DNA of 64,000 bases from Tenebrionibacter intestinalis. GTDB taxonomy: Bacteria > Pseudomonadota > Gammaproteobacteria > Enterobacterales > Enterobacteriaceae. This document shows positions 44,298-56,275 of this stretch, piece by piece. Within the stretch, counting starts at the first letter, position 1. The number at the start of each line of letters is the position of its first letter. The stretch is from NCBI RefSeq assembly GCF_016632365.1, contig NZ_JAEPBH010000012.1, positions 312-64,311 of the forward strand, written 5' to 3'. Below the pieces are notes generated by a model, which did no database searches, was not told the origin of the DNA, and worked only from the letters and a program-made list of their open reading frames with translations. The translations under genes and the position numbers were made by a program.

Positions 44298-47183
44298 ATG
44301 CCTAATTGCAGCACCTGGTTGAGAATGCTTTTTGTCGTTTCTGCTTTCTGGGCGCCGTTAAGCCAGGCAGAGACGGGCTGGCGGCCTGTAGAACAAACCA
44401 TTCGTAAAAGCCGGCAGGATCCCCGTGACTATCAGGCCATACGCCTGGATAACGGTATGGAAGTGTTGCTGGTTTCCGATCCGCTGGCGGTAAAATCGCT
44501 GGCTGCGCTGGTCGTGCCGGCAGGATCGTTACAGGATCCTGACGCGCATCCGGGCCTTGCTCATTATCTTGAACACATGACCCTGATGGGGTCGAAAAAA
44601 TACCCCGCTCCTGATGAGTTAGCCGAGTTTTTGAAAAAGCACGGCGGTAGCCATAACGCCAGCACGGCGCCCTATCGTACTGCCTATTATCTGGAAGTGG
44701 AAAACGATGCGCTGGAGCCTGCCGTTGACCGGCTGGCGGATGCCATTGCCGAACCTAACCTGGCTGCGGAGTATGCCGGGCGCGAGCGCAATGCGATTAA
44801 TGCGGAATTAACGCTGGCGCGCGCGCGTGACGGCATGCGCATGGGGCAGGTCAGCGCTGAGACGATCAACCCGGCGCACCCGGGAGCGCGTTTTGCCGGC
44901 GGCAACCTTGAAACCCTCAGCGACAAGCCCGGCAGCAAACTACAGGATGCGCTACTGGATTTTCGCCGCCGGTGGTACTCCGCCAATGTGATGAAAGCGG
45001 TTATTTATAGCAACGGCACGCTGCCTGAACTTGCGCGCATTGCTGCGAAAACCTGGGGGCGGGTGCCGAATCTCAACATTGAGAAGCCGGAAATTAACGT
45101 ACCGGTCGTCACCGATGCGCAAAAAGGGCAAATTATCCACTATGTGCCGGCGCTTCCACGTAAAATGGTGCGCGTTGAGTTTCGCATTGATAACAACAGC
45201 GATAAGTTTCGCAGCAAAAGCGATGAACTGATTGGCTACCTGATTGGCAACCGCAGCGCTGATACGCTTTCCGACTGGCTGCAAAAGCAGGGGCTGGCTG
45301 AGAGTATCAACGCCAGCGCAGATCCCGCCGTAGCCGGTAACGGCGGCGTATTCGTTATTTCCGTATCGCTGACAGACAAAGGCCAGGCGCAGCGCGATCG
45401 CGTGGTTGCCGCCATTTTTAGTTATCTCAGCCTGCTGCGCGAAAAAGGTATTGATAAACGCTACTTTGATGAACTGGCGAATGTGCTGGATCTGGATTTT
45501 CGCTACCCGGTTATTACCCGAAATATGGATTATATTGAATGGCTGGCGGATAACATGCTGCGCGTACCGATAGCGCATACGCTGGATTCCGTCAACATAG
45601 CCGATCGCTTTAACCCCCGGGAAATTCACGCGCGCCTGGCGATGATGACGCCGCAAAACGCCCGCATCTGGTATATCAGTCCGGACGAGCCGCATAATAA
45701 AACGGCCTATTTTGTGGATGCGCCTTACAAGGTAGAGGCGCTCACTGCCGCAATGCGGGAAAAATGGCGTCGCGAGGCCGACGCCATCCGTTTGAAACTG
45801 CCGGCCCTTAACCCCTACATTCCGGATGATTTCTCGCTGATTAAAACCGCGAAAGCCGCTAAGCATCCGCAACTGCTGGTGGATGAGCCGCAACTGCGCG
45901 TGTTGTACATGCCGAGCGCCCACTTTGCCGATGAGCCGCGCGCCGATATCACCGTTGTGCTGCGTAACCCGAAAGCGATGGACAGCGCGCGAAACCAGGT
46001 TCTGTTTGCGCTTAATGATTACATGGCGGATATCGCGCTGGATGAACTGAGCTACCAGGCATCCGTGGGCGGCATCGCGTTTTCCACGCGCGCCAGTAGT
46101 GGGCTGATGGTGAATGCTAACGGCTACACGCAGCGTCTGGCGCAGCTTTTCAGCGAGTTGCTTGACGGTTACTTTAGCTATATCCCGGCGCAGACGTGGC
46201 TGGCGCAGGCGAAATCCTGGTATACGCGTATGCTTGATGCCGCCGAAAAGGGCAAGGCCTACGAGCAGGCGATTATGCCCGTGCAGATGCTATCGCAGGT
46301 GCCCTATTTCCAGCGCGCCGATCGCCGCGCGCAGTTGGCTTCCATTACGCTTGAGGAGGTGCTGCGCTATCGGGAAATGCTCAGGCGCGGCGCGAAGCCG
46401 GAGTTCCTGGTTGTAGGCAATATGACGGCGCAACAGGTACGTAAACTGGCGGCGCAAACCCGCGAGCGGCTTGATACCCGCGGCGATGCGTGGTGGCGCG
46501 CTAAAGATGTCCTGGTTAATAAACCGCGGCGAATCCTGGTTGAAAAAGCGGGCAGCAGCACCGACTCCGCACTGGCGGCGGCGTTTGTGCCGACCGGCTA
46601 TGATGAAATTCACAGCGCGGCGCTGAGCGCGGTGCTGGCGCAAACCATCCAGCCCTGGTTTTATACGCAATTGCGCACCCGCGAGCAGTTGGGGTATGCG
46701 GTGTTTACGTTCCCGGTGGCCGTGGGCCGCCAGTGGGGAGTCGCTTTCCTGTTGCAAAGCAGCGATAAACAACCGGCGGCGCTGTGGGCGCGTTATCAGG
46801 CCTTTTTCCCGACAGCGGAAAAGCGGCTGCGTGATATGCCGTTGCAGGAATTTGAGCAAATCAAGCAGGGCGTTATAGGGGAAATGTTGCAGGCGCCGCA
46901 GACGTCTGGCGAAGAAGCTGCGCGGTTTAGCAAGGATTTCGACCGTGCGAATCTGGCGTTTGACTCCCGGGAAAAGGTGATTGCCGCTATCCAGGCGTTA
47001 AAACAGTCGCAACTGGTGGACTATTTCCATAAGGCGGTATTAACGCGAAGCGGCATGGCGATACTGTCGCAGATTGCGGGCAGCCAGGGGGGAAAGGCCC
47101 TGTACGCCAACCCGGCGGGCTGGCAGCGTGAAAATGATATCAGCGCGCTGCAACGCACATTGCCGCTGGTAAGTGAAAAGTAA
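44298..47183 (+). CDS. ptrA: Protease III (pitrilysin)
   Basis: Periplasmic zinc metalloprotease of the M16 inverzincin family that degrades small peptides such as insulin B chain. 961 residues (E. coli 962). A signal peptide ends near LSQA (residue 24). The inverted zinc motif HXXEH is HYLEH at residues 89-93, and the distal glutamate ligand lies in NAINAELTLARARDG. It sits between recC and recB, as in E. coli, with recB overlapping its stop by 1 bp (TAATG). The start ATG 44298 agrees with the E. coli start; its role is unrelated to recombination. Confidence 0.97.
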   Translation: MPNCSTWLRMLFVVSAFWAPLSQAETGWRPVEQTIRKSRQDPRDYQAIRLDNGMEVLLVSDPLAVKSLAALVVPAGSLQDPDAHPGLAHYLEHMTLMGSKKYPAPDELAEFLKKHGGSHNASTAPYRTAYYLEVENDALEPAVDRLADAIAEPNLAAEYAGRERNAINAELTLARARDGMRMGQVSAETINPAHPGARFAGGNLETLSDKPGSKLQDALLDFRRRWYSANVMKAVIYSNGTLPELARIAAKTWGRVPNLNIEKPEINVPVVTDAQKGQIIHYVPALPRKMVRVEFRIDNNSDKFRSKSDELIGYLIGNRSADTLSDWLQKQGLAESINASADPAVAGNGGVFVISVSLTDKGQAQRDRVVAAIFSYLSLLREKGIDKRYFDELANVLDLDFRYPVITRNMDYIEWLADNMLRVPIAHTLDSVNIADRFNPREIHARLAMMTPQNARIWYISPDEPHNKTAYFVDAPYKVEALTAAMREKWRREADAIRLKLPALNPYIPDDFSLIKTAKAAKHPQLLVDEPQLRVLYMPSAHFADEPRADITVVLRNPKAMDSARNQVLFALNDYMADIALDELSYQASVGGIAFSTRASSGLMVNANGYTQRLAQLFSELLDGYFSYIPAQTWLAQAKSWYTRMLDAAEKGKAYEQAIMPVQMLSQVPYFQRADRRAQLASITLEEVLRYREMLRRGAKPEFLVVGNMTAQQVRKLAAQTRERLDTRGDAWWRAKDVLVNKPRRILVEKAGSSTDSALAAAFVPTGYDEIHSAALSAVLAQTIQPWFYTQLRTREQLGYAVFTFPVAVGRQWGVAFLLQSSDKQPAALWARYQAFFPTAEKRLRDMPLQEFEQIKQGVIGEMLQAPQTSGEEAARFSKDFDRANLAFDSREKVIAAIQALKQSQLVDYFHKAVLTRSGMAILSQIAGSQGGKALYANPAGWQRENDISALQRTLPLVSEK

Positions 47184-50100
47184 TGGTCGATTTCAGCGCC
47201 CAGCCTCTCGATCCGCTATGCCTGCCGCTTTCGGGCGAGCGGCTGATAGAAGCATCTGCCGGTACGGGAAAAACCTTTACCATTGCCGCGCTTTACCTGC
47301 GCCTGCTGTTGGGGTTAGGGGGCGATTCGGCCTGTCCGCGCCAGCCTGACGTAAAGGAACTGCTGGTGGTGACTTTCACCGAGGCGGCTACTGAAGAGCT
47401 ACGCGGCCGAATTCGCGCCAGAATTCATGAGCTGCGCGTGGCCTGTATTCGGGGGCGCAGCAGCGATGCGTTGTTAAGCCGCCTGCTTGACGATATTCCC
47501 GATCGGCGCCAGGCGGCGCGAGCGCTGCTGTTAGCGGAGCGGCAAATGGATGAAGCGGCTATTTTTACCATTCACGGCTTCTGTCAGCGCATGCTCAGCC
47601 TCAATGCGTTTGAATCCGGCATGTTGTTTGAACAGCGGTTACTGGAAGATGAAAGCCTGCTGCGCCAGCAGGCCTGTGCGGATTTCTGGCGTCGCCACTG
47701 TTATCCGCTGGCGCGCCCCGTGGCGCAGGCGGTAAGTGAATTATGGTCAGGGCCTGATGCGCTATTGCAGGATGTCAACGCCTGGCTACAGGGCGAAGCG
47801 CCGCTGCTGCGCCAGCCGCCCGCCCAGGATGAAACCCTTGAGCAGCGTCATGCTGCGATTGTGGCGCGCATTGATAGCCTTAAGGCGCAGTGGCGTGCTG
47901 CGGCGTGCGAGCTTGAAGCGCTGATTGCCGCCTCCGGTGTGGATAAGCGCAGCTTTAGCAGTAAGTATTTGCCCGCTTGGCTGGAGAAAGTTGGGGTTTG
48001 GGCGCAGCAGGAAACCGTAAGCTACCAGTTGCCGGAGGCGCTGGCGAAATTTAGTCAGTCATTTCTTATTGAAAAAACCAAAAAAGGCGAAGCGCCGCGC
48101 CACCCCTTATTTGAAGCTATTGACGCGCTGCTTGCCGGGCCGCTGACGCTGCGGGATTGGGTGATTGCCCGTGCGATGGTTGAAATACGCGAGAGCGTGG
48201 CAAAGGAGAAACAGCGTCGCGGCGAGCTGGGTTTTGACGATATGCTAAGCCGACTGGATGCGGCGCTGCGCCAGCCGGGCGGTGAACAGCTTGCAGCCGC
48301 TATTCGCCGCCGATTTCCGGTGGCGATGATCGATGAATTTCAGGACACCGATCCGCAGCAGTACCGTATTTTCCACCGAATATGGATAAGGCAGCCGGAT
48401 TCGGCGCTGTTGCTGATTGGCGATCCCAAGCAGGCAATCTATGCGTTTCGCGGCGCAGATATATTTACCTATATGCGGGCGCGCTCTGAGGTAAGCGCCC
48501 ACTACACGCTTGATACCAACTGGCGCTCGTCGCCGGGCGTGGTGGCAGGCGTTAATGCGCTGTTTTCCCATCAGCAAAACCCTTTTCTGTTTCGCCAGAT
48601 TCCTTTCCTGCCGGTTAACCCAGCCGCGCATAATGCGCAGATGCGTTTTACCGTGAATGGGGTGGCGCAGCATGCTATGCGGTTCTGGCTGCTGGCGGGA
48701 GAAGGAGTGAGCGTAAGCGATTACCAACAGGCGATGGCGCAGCGCTGCGCGGCGCAAATAAGAGACTGGCTGGAGGGCGGCCAGGGCGAAACGGCGTTGC
48801 TCTGGCGCGGCGAGACGGCGCGGCCGGTACGCGCCAGCGATATCACTGTTCTGGTGCGCAGCCGCAGCGAGGCCGCCGTTGTGCGTGAAGCGCTGGCTGC
48901 GCTTAATATCCCTTCCGTTTATTTATCCAATCGCGACAGCGTATTCGCCACTCAGGAAGCGCGTGAAATATTGTGGCTGCTTCAGGCGGTGCTGGCGCCA
49001 GGGCAGGAGAGCGCGCTGCGCTGCGCAATGGCGACCAGTATACTGGGGCTGGATGCCCGGACGCTGGATACGCTCAGCCAGAATGAAGACGCCTGGGATG
49101 CGCTGGTGGAGGAGTTTGACGGCTATCGCCAGCGCTGGCGACAGCGCGGGGTCATGCCGATGATTCGTGAGCTGATGGCGCGGCGCGGCGTTGCGGAAAA
49201 CCTGCTGGCGTCGCCCGGAGGCGAGCGGCGTCTGACGGATGTGTTGCATATCAGCGAACTGCTCCAGGCGGCTGCGGCAGGCCTGGATAGCGAGCATGCG
49301 CTGGTGCGTTGGCTGGCGCAGAATATTGCTGAGCCGGACAGCAACGCTGCGGTTCAACAGTTGCGGCTTGAGAGCGATCGCCATCTGGTACAGGTAGTCA
49401 CTATCCATAAATCAAAAGGCCTTGAATATTCCCTGGTTTGCCTGCCGTTTATTGCCAGCTTCCGCCCGCAGAAGCAGGCGTTGTATCACGACAGACGTAC
49501 CTTTGACGCGCTGCTTGATCTCAGTAACGATGCCGAAAGCCTGGCGCTGGCGGAAGAGGAGCGGCTGGCGGAGGATTTACGTTTGCTCTACGTGGCGTTA
49601 ACCCGCGCGGTCTGGCACGTGAGCGTTGGCGTAGCGCCGCTGTTTCGCGGCAGCCGGACGAAAAAAGGAGCCTCTGATTTGCACCATAGCGCCATTGGCT
49701 GGCTGCTTCAGCGCGGCGAAGCTATGAATGCCGCGCAGTTGTATGACGCGCTGGCGCAGTTTTGTCGCGACGATATCTCGCTGGAGGTTGTTGAACCTGG
49801 TGCTACAGATTGCCGAATGTGGCAGCCGTCACGCAGCGATAGCCCATCGCCGGTCGCGCGTAAGCTGCGTCGCCCGCTTCAGAACGACTGGCGAGTGACA
49901 AGCTATACCGGACTTCAGCGCTACGCAAGCGGAAGCGTTGCGCAGGCGCTGCTGCCCCGCCTGGACATAGATGCCGCAGGCGCGGCGCAAACGAGCTGCA
50001 CGCCCTTACTGACGCCTCATACCTTTCCACGCGGCGCTTCGCCGGGAACATTTCTTCACGGCTTGTTTGAGCAGCTTGACTTTACGCGCCCGATTGATGC

Positions 50101-50734
50101 CGGCTGGCTGGGCGAACAATTGCGCCTGGGCGGCTTTGACGAGGCCTGGCAGCCCGTACTTTGCGCCTGGTTAAGCCAGGTACTGGCGGCGCCGCTAAAT
50201 GCCCACGGCGTTTCGCTTAATCAGTTATCGGTGAAAGAGCGTCTCGTGGAGCTGGCATTTTATTTGCCGATTGACGCCGCGCTTTCACCTCAGGCGATAG
50301 ATGCTCTAACCCATCTCTACGATCCGCTCTCGGCACAGTGCCCGCCGCTGGATTTTCAGCGCCTGCGCGGCATGCTTAAGGGATTTATTGATCTGGTGTT
50401 TTGCTGGCAAGGGCGCTATTACCTGTTGGATTATAAATCGAACTGGCTGGGCGAAAACGGCGAGGCGTATACACCGCAGGCGATGGCAAAGGCAATGTGT
50501 GAACATCGTTATGATTTGCAGTATCAACTTTATACCCTGGCGCTGCATCGCTACCTGCGTCACCGCATCCCTGATTATGACTATGAGCGCCATTTTGGCG
50601 GCGTCATTTATCTTTTCTTACGCGGTATAGACGAGGCGGCGCCAGCGCAGGGTATCTTTACGACCCGGCCCGCGCCAGAGCTGGTGGCTGGGTTTGATGC
50701 GCTGTTTGCTGGCGTGACGGAGGACATTACGTGA
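47183..50734 (+). CDS. recB: Exodeoxyribonuclease V beta subunit RecB
   Basis: 3'-to-5' SF1 helicase and the only nuclease of RecBCD; after Chi it loads RecA. 1183 residues (E. coli 1180). Walker A is [10 protein letters not shown] with Lys30; motif II is [14 protein letters not shown]; other helicase motifs are [16 protein letters not shown] and [16 protein letters not shown]. The C-terminal nuclease site is complete: Asp in GFIDLVF, then [10 protein letters not shown] with Asp and Lys. The start overlaps the ptrA stop, and recD overlaps its end by 4 bp, giving coupled translation. Confidence 0.98.
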   Translation: MVDFSAQPLDPLCLPLSGERLIEASAGTGKTFTIAALYLRLLLGLGGDSACPRQPDVKELLVVTFTEAATEELRGRIRARIHELRVACIRGRSSDALLSRLLDDIPDRRQAARALLLAERQMDEAAIFTIHGFCQRMLSLNAFESGMLFEQRLLEDESLLRQQACADFWRRHCYPLARPVAQAVSELWSGPDALLQDVNAWLQGEAPLLRQPPAQDETLEQRHAAIVARIDSLKAQWRAAACELEALIAASGVDKRSFSSKYLPAWLEKVGVWAQQETVSYQLPEALAKFSQSFLIEKTKKGEAPRHPLFEAIDALLAGPLTLRDWVIARAMVEIRESVAKEKQRRGELGFDDMLSRLDAALRQPGGEQLAAAIRRRFPVAMIDEFQDTDPQQYRIFHRIWIRQPDSALLLIGDPKQAIYAFRGADIFTYMRARSEVSAHYTLDTNWRSSPGVVAGVNALFSHQQNPFLFRQIPFLPVNPAAHNAQMRFTVNGVAQHAMRFWLLAGEGVSVSDYQQAMAQRCAAQIRDWLEGGQGETALLWRGETARPVRASDITVLVRSRSEAAVVREALAALNIPSVYLSNRDSVFATQEAREILWLLQAVLAPGQESALRCAMATSILGLDARTLDTLSQNEDAWDALVEEFDGYRQRWRQRGVMPMIRELMARRGVAENLLASPGGERRLTDVLHISELLQAAAAGLDSEHALVRWLAQNIAEPDSNAAVQQLRLESDRHLVQVVTIHKSKGLEYSLVCLPFIASFRPQKQALYHDRRTFDALLDLSNDAESLALAEEERLAEDLRLLYVALTRAVWHVSVGVAPLFRGSRTKKGASDLHHSAIGWLLQRGEAMNAAQLYDALAQFCRDDISLEVVEPGATDCRMWQPSRSDSPSPVARKLRRPLQNDWRVTSYTGLQRYASGSVAQALLPRLDIDAAGAAQTSCTPLLTPHTFPRGASPGTFLHGLFEQLDFTRPIDAGWLGEQLRLGGFDEAWQPVLCAWLSQVLAAPLNAHGVSLNQLSVKERLVELAFYLPIDAALSPQAIDALTHLYDPLSAQCPPLDFQRLRGMLKGFIDLVFCWQGRYYLLDYKSNWLGENGEAYTPQAMAKAMCEHRYDLQYQLYTLALHRYLRHRIPDYDYERHFGGVIYLFLRGIDEAAPAQGIFTTRPAPELVAGFDALFAGVTEDIT

Positions 50735-52578
50735 CCATAACGGAACTGCTGGAACAGGCAGTGGAACAAAAACTGGTACGTCCGCTGGATGCGCGTTTTG
50801 CTCTGACGCTGGTTGGCGAACATGCGCCCGGCGCGCTGTTGGCGGCCGCGCTGTTGAGCCGTGATGCGGGCGAAGGGCACGTTTGCCTGCCTGTGTCGCG
50901 TCTGCAGCCGGAGCACAGCTTTGCGCATCGCCATAAGGCGCTGGCGCAGGCGCTGTTTGCTAAAGCCGGTCTTCAGCCGGACTGGCGTGATGCGCTGCTG
51001 GCCTCTGCGGCTATCAGCGAAGGCGAAGCGCCCACGCCGATAAAGCTTGTCGGCCAGCGGCTTTACCTTAACCGTATGTGGCGCAATGAGCTGGCGGTGG
51101 CTGCGTTTTTCCGCGATGGCAACCACGCCATTATGCAGGATGAAGCGAAACTTCGTTGTGTGCTTGACGGGCTATTTGCCCCGCTTGATGAAACCGACTG
51201 GCAAAAAGTGGCGGCTGCCGTGGCGCTGACGCGTCGAATTGCGGTTATTTCCGGCGGCCCAGGCACAGGTAAAACGACCACAGTGGCGAAGCTGTTAGCC
51301 GCGCTGGTGCAGTTAGAAGAAGCGCGGCAGCCTCGTATCCGGTTGGCGGCGCCTACCGGCAAGGCGGCCGCGCGGCTGACCGAATCACTGAGCGCTGCGC
51401 TGCAACGCCTGGCGCTTACGCCGCAGCAAAAAGCGCTGTTGCCGGAAGAGGCCTGTACGCTTCACCGCTTGCTGGGCGTACAACCCGGTAGTCAGCGTTT
51501 GCGCTATCATGCCGATAATCCGCTGCATCTTGACGTGCTTGTTGTGGATGAGGCGTCAATGGTCGATTTACCGATGATGGCGCGTCTGGTAGCGGCGTTG
51601 CCGCAACGCGCGCGGGTTATCTTTCTGGGCGATCGCGATCAGTTGGCTTCGGTAGAAGCGGGCGCGGTGCTGGGCGATATCTGTCAGTTTATCGGTTCCG
51701 GCTACAGTGTGACGCGTGCGGCGCAGTTGTCGCGTCTGACAGGCTGTACGGTACCCGCTGGCGATACGGGCGGCGCGGATGCGCTGCGCGACGGGCTGTG
51801 TCTGCTGCGTAAAAGCTACCGTTTCGGCAGTCATTCCGGTATCGGCCAACTGGCGGCGGCGGTCAACCGTAGCGACGTACGCCAGGCGCAGGCCGTGTGC
51901 GCAGGGCAATTTTCCGACGTGGCCAGCCATCTGCTCTCCAGCACGGCCGATTATGAGGCAATGATCGAGGGCGCGATGGCGGGCTATGAGCACTATTTAC
52001 AGTATGTGCATAAAACGGATGTCGATCCTGCACAGGCGCTTGACGCCTTCGGTGATTATCAACTGCTTTGCGCGCTGCGCGCGGGCGCGTTTGGCGTGAG
52101 CGGCCTGAATGCGCGGCTGGAACAGGCGCTGGCGCGCCGGCGGCTGATATCACGGCCTGATAACGTTTCGCGCTGGTATCACGGGCGGCCAGTGATGATT
52201 GCCCGCAACGACAGCGCGCTGGGGTTATTTAACGGCGATATTGGCATTGCGCTCGGTCAGGGCAGCGCGCTGAGAGTATGGTTTGCGTTGCCGGACGGGA
52301 CGCTGAAGTCCGTACAGCCGAGCAGAATGCCGGCGCATGAGACGGCATGGGCGATGACGGTGCATAAGTCCCAGGGGTCTGAATTTGACCATGCCGCACT
52401 GGTGTTGCCGCGTGAATTTGTACCGCTGTTAACCCGGGAGCTGGTGTATACCGCTATTACGCGCGCGCGGCGGCAGCTGACGCTGTATGCGCAGCCCGGC
52501 GTGCTGGAGCGGGCGATTGTCTGTGCGACCGAGCGGCGCAGCGGGTTGCCTGAACTGTTTAGAGAAAGCGTGGCGTAA
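50731..52578 (+). CDS. recD: Exodeoxyribonuclease V alpha subunit RecD
   Basis: 5'-to-3' SF1B helicase of RecBCD, the faster motor before Chi. 615 residues (E. coli 608), with a GTG start at 50731 inside the recB stop (GTGA). Walker A is [10 protein letters not shown] (Lys181), motif [15 protein letters not shown], and late motifs are [20 protein letters not shown] and [18 protein letters not shown] hairpin terminator follows. The RecBCD genes are complete and in the E. coli order, so Chi-regulated repair is expected. Confidence 0.98.
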   Translation: MTITELLEQAVEQKLVRPLDARFALTLVGEHAPGALLAAALLSRDAGEGHVCLPVSRLQPEHSFAHRHKALAQALFAKAGLQPDWRDALLASAAISEGEAPTPIKLVGQRLYLNRMWRNELAVAAFFRDGNHAIMQDEAKLRCVLDGLFAPLDETDWQKVAAAVALTRRIAVISGGPGTGKTTTVAKLLAALVQLEEARQPRIRLAAPTGKAAARLTESLSAALQRLALTPQQKALLPEEACTLHRLLGVQPGSQRLRYHADNPLHLDVLVVDEASMVDLPMMARLVAALPQRARVIFLGDRDQLASVEAGAVLGDICQFIGSGYSVTRAAQLSRLTGCTVPAGDTGGADALRDGLCLLRKSYRFGSHSGIGQLAAAVNRSDVRQAQAVCAGQFSDVASHLLSSTADYEAMIEGAMAGYEHYLQYVHKTDVDPAQALDAFGDYQLLCALRAGAFGVSGLNARLEQALARRRLISRPDNVSRWYHGRPVMIARNDSALGLFNGDIGIALGQGSALRVWFALPDGTLKSVQPSRMPAHETAWAMTVHKSQGSEFDHAALVLPREFVPLLTRELVYTAITRARRQLTLYAQPGVLERAIVCATERRSGLPELFRESVA

Positions 52579-52585
52579 CGTTTTG

Positions 52586-52617
52586 GCCGGGATAAGCCTC
52601 ACCCGGCTTTTCCTTTT
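52586..52617 (+). terminator. Rho-independent terminator of recD
   Basis: GCCGGG/CCCGGC stem (52586-52591, 52602-52607) followed by TTTTCCTTTT, 8 bp past the recD stop. The spacer from here to argA (52618-52839) holds no gene. Confidence 0.8.
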
Positions 52618-52839
52618 CATCCCACAGCGTATTTGCGCATGGGGACGGGGAGGCCGCCTTCGTCAGTATCCTGTTATGCTTTAATTTGCAGGACGCTGAT
52701 AAGCCCACACCGCAGGGCAGGGGCGTAATGTTAAAAGACGAAGCGCGCTTTCCCGCAGGGGAGGCGCGGTCTGATTTAGGTTGTTTTTCTTTGCCGGGGG
52801 CGGCATACCGGCAACCTGCGCGGGTTATCGCATCAGACA

Positions 52840-54171
52840 TCAGCTTAGATCCGCCATCAGTACTTTCGAGCGACGCTGATAGTTGTACATCAGCTTTTTG
52901 CTTTCCGGCAGCAGTTCAATATCAACCGGCGTAAAGCCGCGCTCCTGGAACCAGTGAATACTACGCGTGGTGAGCACAAACAGACGCGTGAGCCCCAGTT
53001 GCTTTGCATGCGCGGCAATGCGATTAAGCAGCGCTTCGCCGCGTGACGAGCTGCGGTAATCGGGGTGTACTGCCACGCAGGCCATTTCGCCGATTTTTTC
53101 TTCGGGGAAGGGATAGAGCGCCGCACAGGCGATAGTCAGATTATCGCGTTCGATAATCGTAAATTTGTCGATCTCCATTTCCAACTGCTCGCGCGAGCGG
53201 CGTACCAGGATCCCCTGCTGCTCCAGCGGGCGAATTAATTCAAGTATACCGCCGATGTCGTTAATCGTAGCGCGGCGGATCTGCTCGGCGCTTTCCATGA
53301 CGATTTGTGTTCCAATGCCGTCACGGGAGAAGAGTTCCTGCAGTAGCGCGCCATCTTCGCGATAGCTAATTAAGTGACAGCGGCGTACGCCGCTGCGGCA
53401 GGCCTTGATCGCGCCGCGCAGAAAACGTACCGTGCCGGAGTGGTAATCGCCAGCGGCTTCCAGCTCTTCGACCCGCTGTTGCGCGTCGTTAGGGAACAGT
53501 TCAGAAATAATAGCGCCGCTGGCGTCGGTGACGCCCTGAGAAGAGCAAAAGCCTATCATTTTCTCAGCCCGTAGCTTAGCGGCCAACTGAGTGGCTATCT
53601 CCTCAGAGGTGAGATTAAAGCTTTCTCCGGTCACGGAGACGGCCACCGGCCCCAGCAGGACAATGGCGCCGCTGTCGAGCTGGCGATGAATCGCCTCTTC
53701 GTCAATGCGGCGAATGCGCCCGCTGTGGCAGTAATCCACGCCGTCGTCCACCCCCAGCGGCTGGGCGATGATAAAGTTGCCGCTAACGACATTAATATGC
53801 GCGCCCTGTAGCGGCGTGTTGCTCAGGCTCATCGACAGGCGAGCGGTAATTTCCAGTTGCAGCATGCCGGCGGCCTGTTTGACCAGCTCAAGCGCCCGGG
53901 AATCGGTAACGCGGGTATGTTTATGATAAACCGGTTCGCAACGGTGTTCTTCCAGGTTGGCGTCAATTTGCGGGCGTGCGCCATATACCACGACCAGACG
54001 TATACCCAGACTATGCAGTAGGCCAATATCATTGATAATGCTGGCAAAGTTTTCATCTTCTATTGCTTCGCCGCCTAACATAATGACAAAGGTTTTACCC
54101 CGGTGAGCGTTGATGTAAGGCACGGAATGGCGGAATCCTTCGACCAGTTCAGTTTTTCGCTCCTTAACCAT
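52840..54171 (-). CDS. argA: N-acetylglutamate synthase
   Basis: First, arginine-inhibited step of arginine synthesis: acetyl-CoA plus glutamate. 443 residues from ATG 54169-54171, the E. coli length and start ([20 protein letters not shown]); the longer frame upstream covers the ARG boxes and is not coding. An N-terminal amino-acid-kinase-like domain with [10 protein letters not shown] and [12 protein letters not shown] is the arginine-sensing part; the C-terminal GNAT domain has [20 protein letters not shown]. It is divergent from amiC and is probably repressed by ArgR. Confidence 0.97.
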   Translation of the reverse strand: MVKERKTELVEGFRHSVPYINAHRGKTFVIMLGGEAIEDENFASIINDIGLLHSLGIRLVVVYGARPQIDANLEEHRCEPVYHKHTRVTDSRALELVKQAAGMLQLEITARLSMSLSNTPLQGAHINVVSGNFIIAQPLGVDDGVDYCHSGRIRRIDEEAIHRQLDSGAIVLLGPVAVSVTGESFNLTSEEIATQLAAKLRAEKMIGFCSSQGVTDASGAIISELFPNDAQQRVEELEAAGDYHSGTVRFLRGAIKACRSGVRRCHLISYREDGALLQELFSRDGIGTQIVMESAEQIRRATINDIGGILELIRPLEQQGILVRRSREQLEMEIDKFTIIERDNLTIACAALYPFPEEKIGEMACVAVHPDYRSSSRGEALLNRIAAHAKQLGLTRLFVLTTRSIHWFQERGFTPVDIELLPESKKLMYNYQRRSKVLMADLS

Positions 54172-54182
54172 GACACGTCCTC

Positions 54183-54221
54183 TCTGCATGTTTATTCGTA
54201 ATTTATGTATTTTTATTCTTT
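54183..54221 (-). promoter_or_regulatory. Tandem ARG boxes upstream of argA
   Basis: Two 18-bp sites separated by exactly 3 bp (54183-54200 and 54204-54221). On the minus strand both keep the GAAT...CA core of WNTGAATWWWWATTCANW; the distal one has 2 and the proximal one 3 mismatches. The 3-bp gap is the usual spacing for an ArgR hexamer. They lie just upstream of the argA ribosome-binding site. Confidence 0.75.
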
Positions 54222-54398
54222 TCCGGCAGCAAGCGCAAGCGTCATTTTTGCGGCTTTTCATGTGATAAGCGGATTTACGTTCACCCGTTAGCGAATGTTT
54301 ACCCTTCTATAGATGACAGTTGCAGCCGGTTTCGTTAAAGTTTTCCATTCAGAATTTTTTAAATTTCATCGTTCGTTGTTTATTTGCTCGGGAGAAGC

Positions 54399-55649
54399 AT
54401 GTCGGGAGACAGTCTGTTCAGCCGCCGTCGTTTGCTGCAGGGGGCAGGAGCCATATGGCTGTTAAGCGTTAGCCCGCTGGGATTTGCCGCTGCAGGCCAG
54501 GTGATTGCCGTTCGCCTGTGGCCGGCATCGGCCTATACCCGTGTGACGCTGGAGTCGAACCGTGAGCTGAAGTACCGGCAGTTTGCGCTTAGCAACCCGG
54601 AGCGCGTAGTGGTGGATATCGAAGGCGTACAGCTTAATTCGGTGTTAAAAGGGCTGGATAAACTGGTAAGGACGGACGACCCTTATATTAAATCAGCGCG
54701 CGTAGGTCAGTTTGATCCGCAGACGGTACGCCTGGTCTTTGAGCTGCGCCAGAATGTGTCGCCGCATCTGTTTGCGCTGGCGCCCGTGGCGGGCTTTAGG
54801 GATCGCCTGGTTATGGATCTTTACCCGGTCAACGCCTCTGAGGTAAAAGATCCGCTAATGGCGCTGCTGGAAGAGTATAACAGCGGCAGGCTTGACAGGC
54901 AGAGCGTCGCCCGTAACCAGGGGCCGCAGCCGGGGAAGGCCGGGCGTGACAGGCCGATCGTTATCATGCTCGATCCCGGGCATGGCGGCGAAGACCCAGG
55001 CGCTATCGGTAAATACAAAACGCATGAAAAAGATGTGGTATTGCAAATCGCCCGCCGCCTGAAAGCGCTGATTGATAAGGAGCCGAATATGAAGGCTTAC
55101 ATGACGCGCAATGAAGATATTTTTATTCCGCTTAGCGTGCGCGTGGCGAAAGCGCGCAAACAGCGTGCGGATTTGTTCGTCTCCATCCATGCCGACGCCT
55201 TTACCGACCGCTCTGCGCACGGTTCATCAGTGTTTGCGCTTTCAACAAAAGGCGCCACCAGCACAGCAGCCAAATACCTTGCGCAAACGCAGAATGCCGC
55301 CGATTTAATCGGCGGCGTGGGGAAAAGCGGCGATCGCTATCTGGATCATACCATGTTCGATATGGTGCAATCGCTGACCATTAACGATAGCCTGGCTTTT
55401 GGCAAGGCGGTGCTCAACTATATGGGAAATATTAACCGCCTGCACAAGCCACGCGTCGAGCAGGCCGGGTTTGCTGTGCTCAAGGCGCCGGATATTCCGT
55501 CAATCCTGGTGGAGACGGCGTTTATCAGCAATGTGAATGAGGAGCGTAAGCTGCGTACGGCAGCTTTTCAGCAGAAAGTGGCGCAATCAATTCTTAAGGG
55601 CATACGGGCCTATTTTTCCAGTGAGGCTATGCTGGCGCGGCGCGGGTAG
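54399..55649 (+). CDS. amiC: N-acetylmuramoyl-L-alanine amidase AmiC
   Basis: Zinc amidase that splits septal peptidoglycan for daughter-cell separation, activated by NlpD. 416 residues from ATG 54399, with a good GGAGAAG site. A twin-arginine signal (SRRRLLQ, residues 8-14) leads to Tat export and periplasmic localisation. After an AMIN domain (about 35-160; [11 protein letters not shown]) comes the Amidase_3 domain with zinc ligands in [14 protein letters not shown], the His of FVSIHADAF, and catalytic Glu in [11 protein letters not shown]. Divergent from argA as in E. coli. Confidence 0.96.
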   Translation: MSGDSLFSRRRLLQGAGAIWLLSVSPLGFAAAGQVIAVRLWPASAYTRVTLESNRELKYRQFALSNPERVVVDIEGVQLNSVLKGLDKLVRTDDPYIKSARVGQFDPQTVRLVFELRQNVSPHLFALAPVAGFRDRLVMDLYPVNASEVKDPLMALLEEYNSGRLDRQSVARNQGPQPGKAGRDRPIVIMLDPGHGGEDPGAIGKYKTHEKDVVLQIARRLKALIDKEPNMKAYMTRNEDIFIPLSVRVAKARKQRADLFVSIHADAFTDRSAHGSSVFALSTKGATSTAAKYLAQTQNAADLIGGVGKSGDRYLDHTMFDMVQSLTINDSLAFGKAVLNYMGNINRLHKPRVEQAGFAVLKAPDIPSILVETAFISNVNEERKLRTAAFQQKVAQSILKGIRAYFSSEAMLARRG

Positions 55650-55820
55650 TTGGGTTGATGCGCCTTGCGTGCCGCCCGGCTGCGTTCATTTTCCGGGCGC
55701 TTACTTAACCTGCGGCATTGGCGGCGGCTATAGCGACGGGCGGAAAAGCATGGGCGGTTTTTGCTCAGTCACCCTTTCCTGGCTTTTTCTGAGCGGCGGC
55801 TTAATGAAGGGCCGGAAACA

Positions 55821-55842
55821 AAAAAACACCCGAACGGGCGTT
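55821..55842 (-). terminator. Rho-independent terminator of the initiator tRNA operon
   Basis: Stem CGCCCG/CGGGTG around TT, followed on the minus strand by seven or more T residues, about 10 bp past the second tRNA gene. It lies after amiC in a region (55650-55850) with no gene. Confidence 0.85.
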
Positions 55843-55852
55843 TAGTTTGTTG

Positions 55853-55929
55853 TGGTTGCGGGGGCCGGATTTGAACCGACGACCTTCGGATTATGAGCCC
55901 GACGAGCTACCAGGCTGCTCCACCCCGCG
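55853..55929 (-). tRNA. tRNA-fMet (CAU), copy with G-U closing pair in anticodon stem
   Basis: 77 nt including encoded CCA. Initiator hallmarks are seen: the unpaired first acceptor base C1 opposite A72, and the CAU anticodon in CTCATAA. The anticodon stem reads TCGGG/TCCGA, so the third of the three initiator G-C pairs (31-39) is a G-U wobble instead of G-C. All else equals the upstream copy. Third copy of the E. coli metZWV set is absent. Confidence 0.97.
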
Positions 55930-55991
55930 TCCGTCTTTCTACATAATAATAGAAACTTTTTACACATCTGCGCTGTTTCCAGCGTCCTGAC

Positions 55992-56068
<77 letters not shown>

Positions 56069-56275
56069 TCCGTGGATGCGCACTATACTCTCCGCGAAAT
56101 TTCATGCAACCCCTTTTTTACAATAAGTCCGTATTTTTGAAAATGACCGCTGAATTATCCATCATTAGCATGATTTTTACGCAGAATCAGAATCGCGGCC
56201 GTTCTGTACGTTTCAATCAGCCCTGGCGTTTGCTATCTTGCCGGAGCGAGCCACATATACGGACAGAAAAACATT

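Noticed and set aside
44952..45923. 323-codon minus-strand open frame
   Set aside because: Antisense to the well-conserved ptrA; no protein family features.
54172..54261. 30-codon N-terminal extension of argA
   Set aside because: It covers the ARG boxes, and the conserved ArgA start is at 54171.
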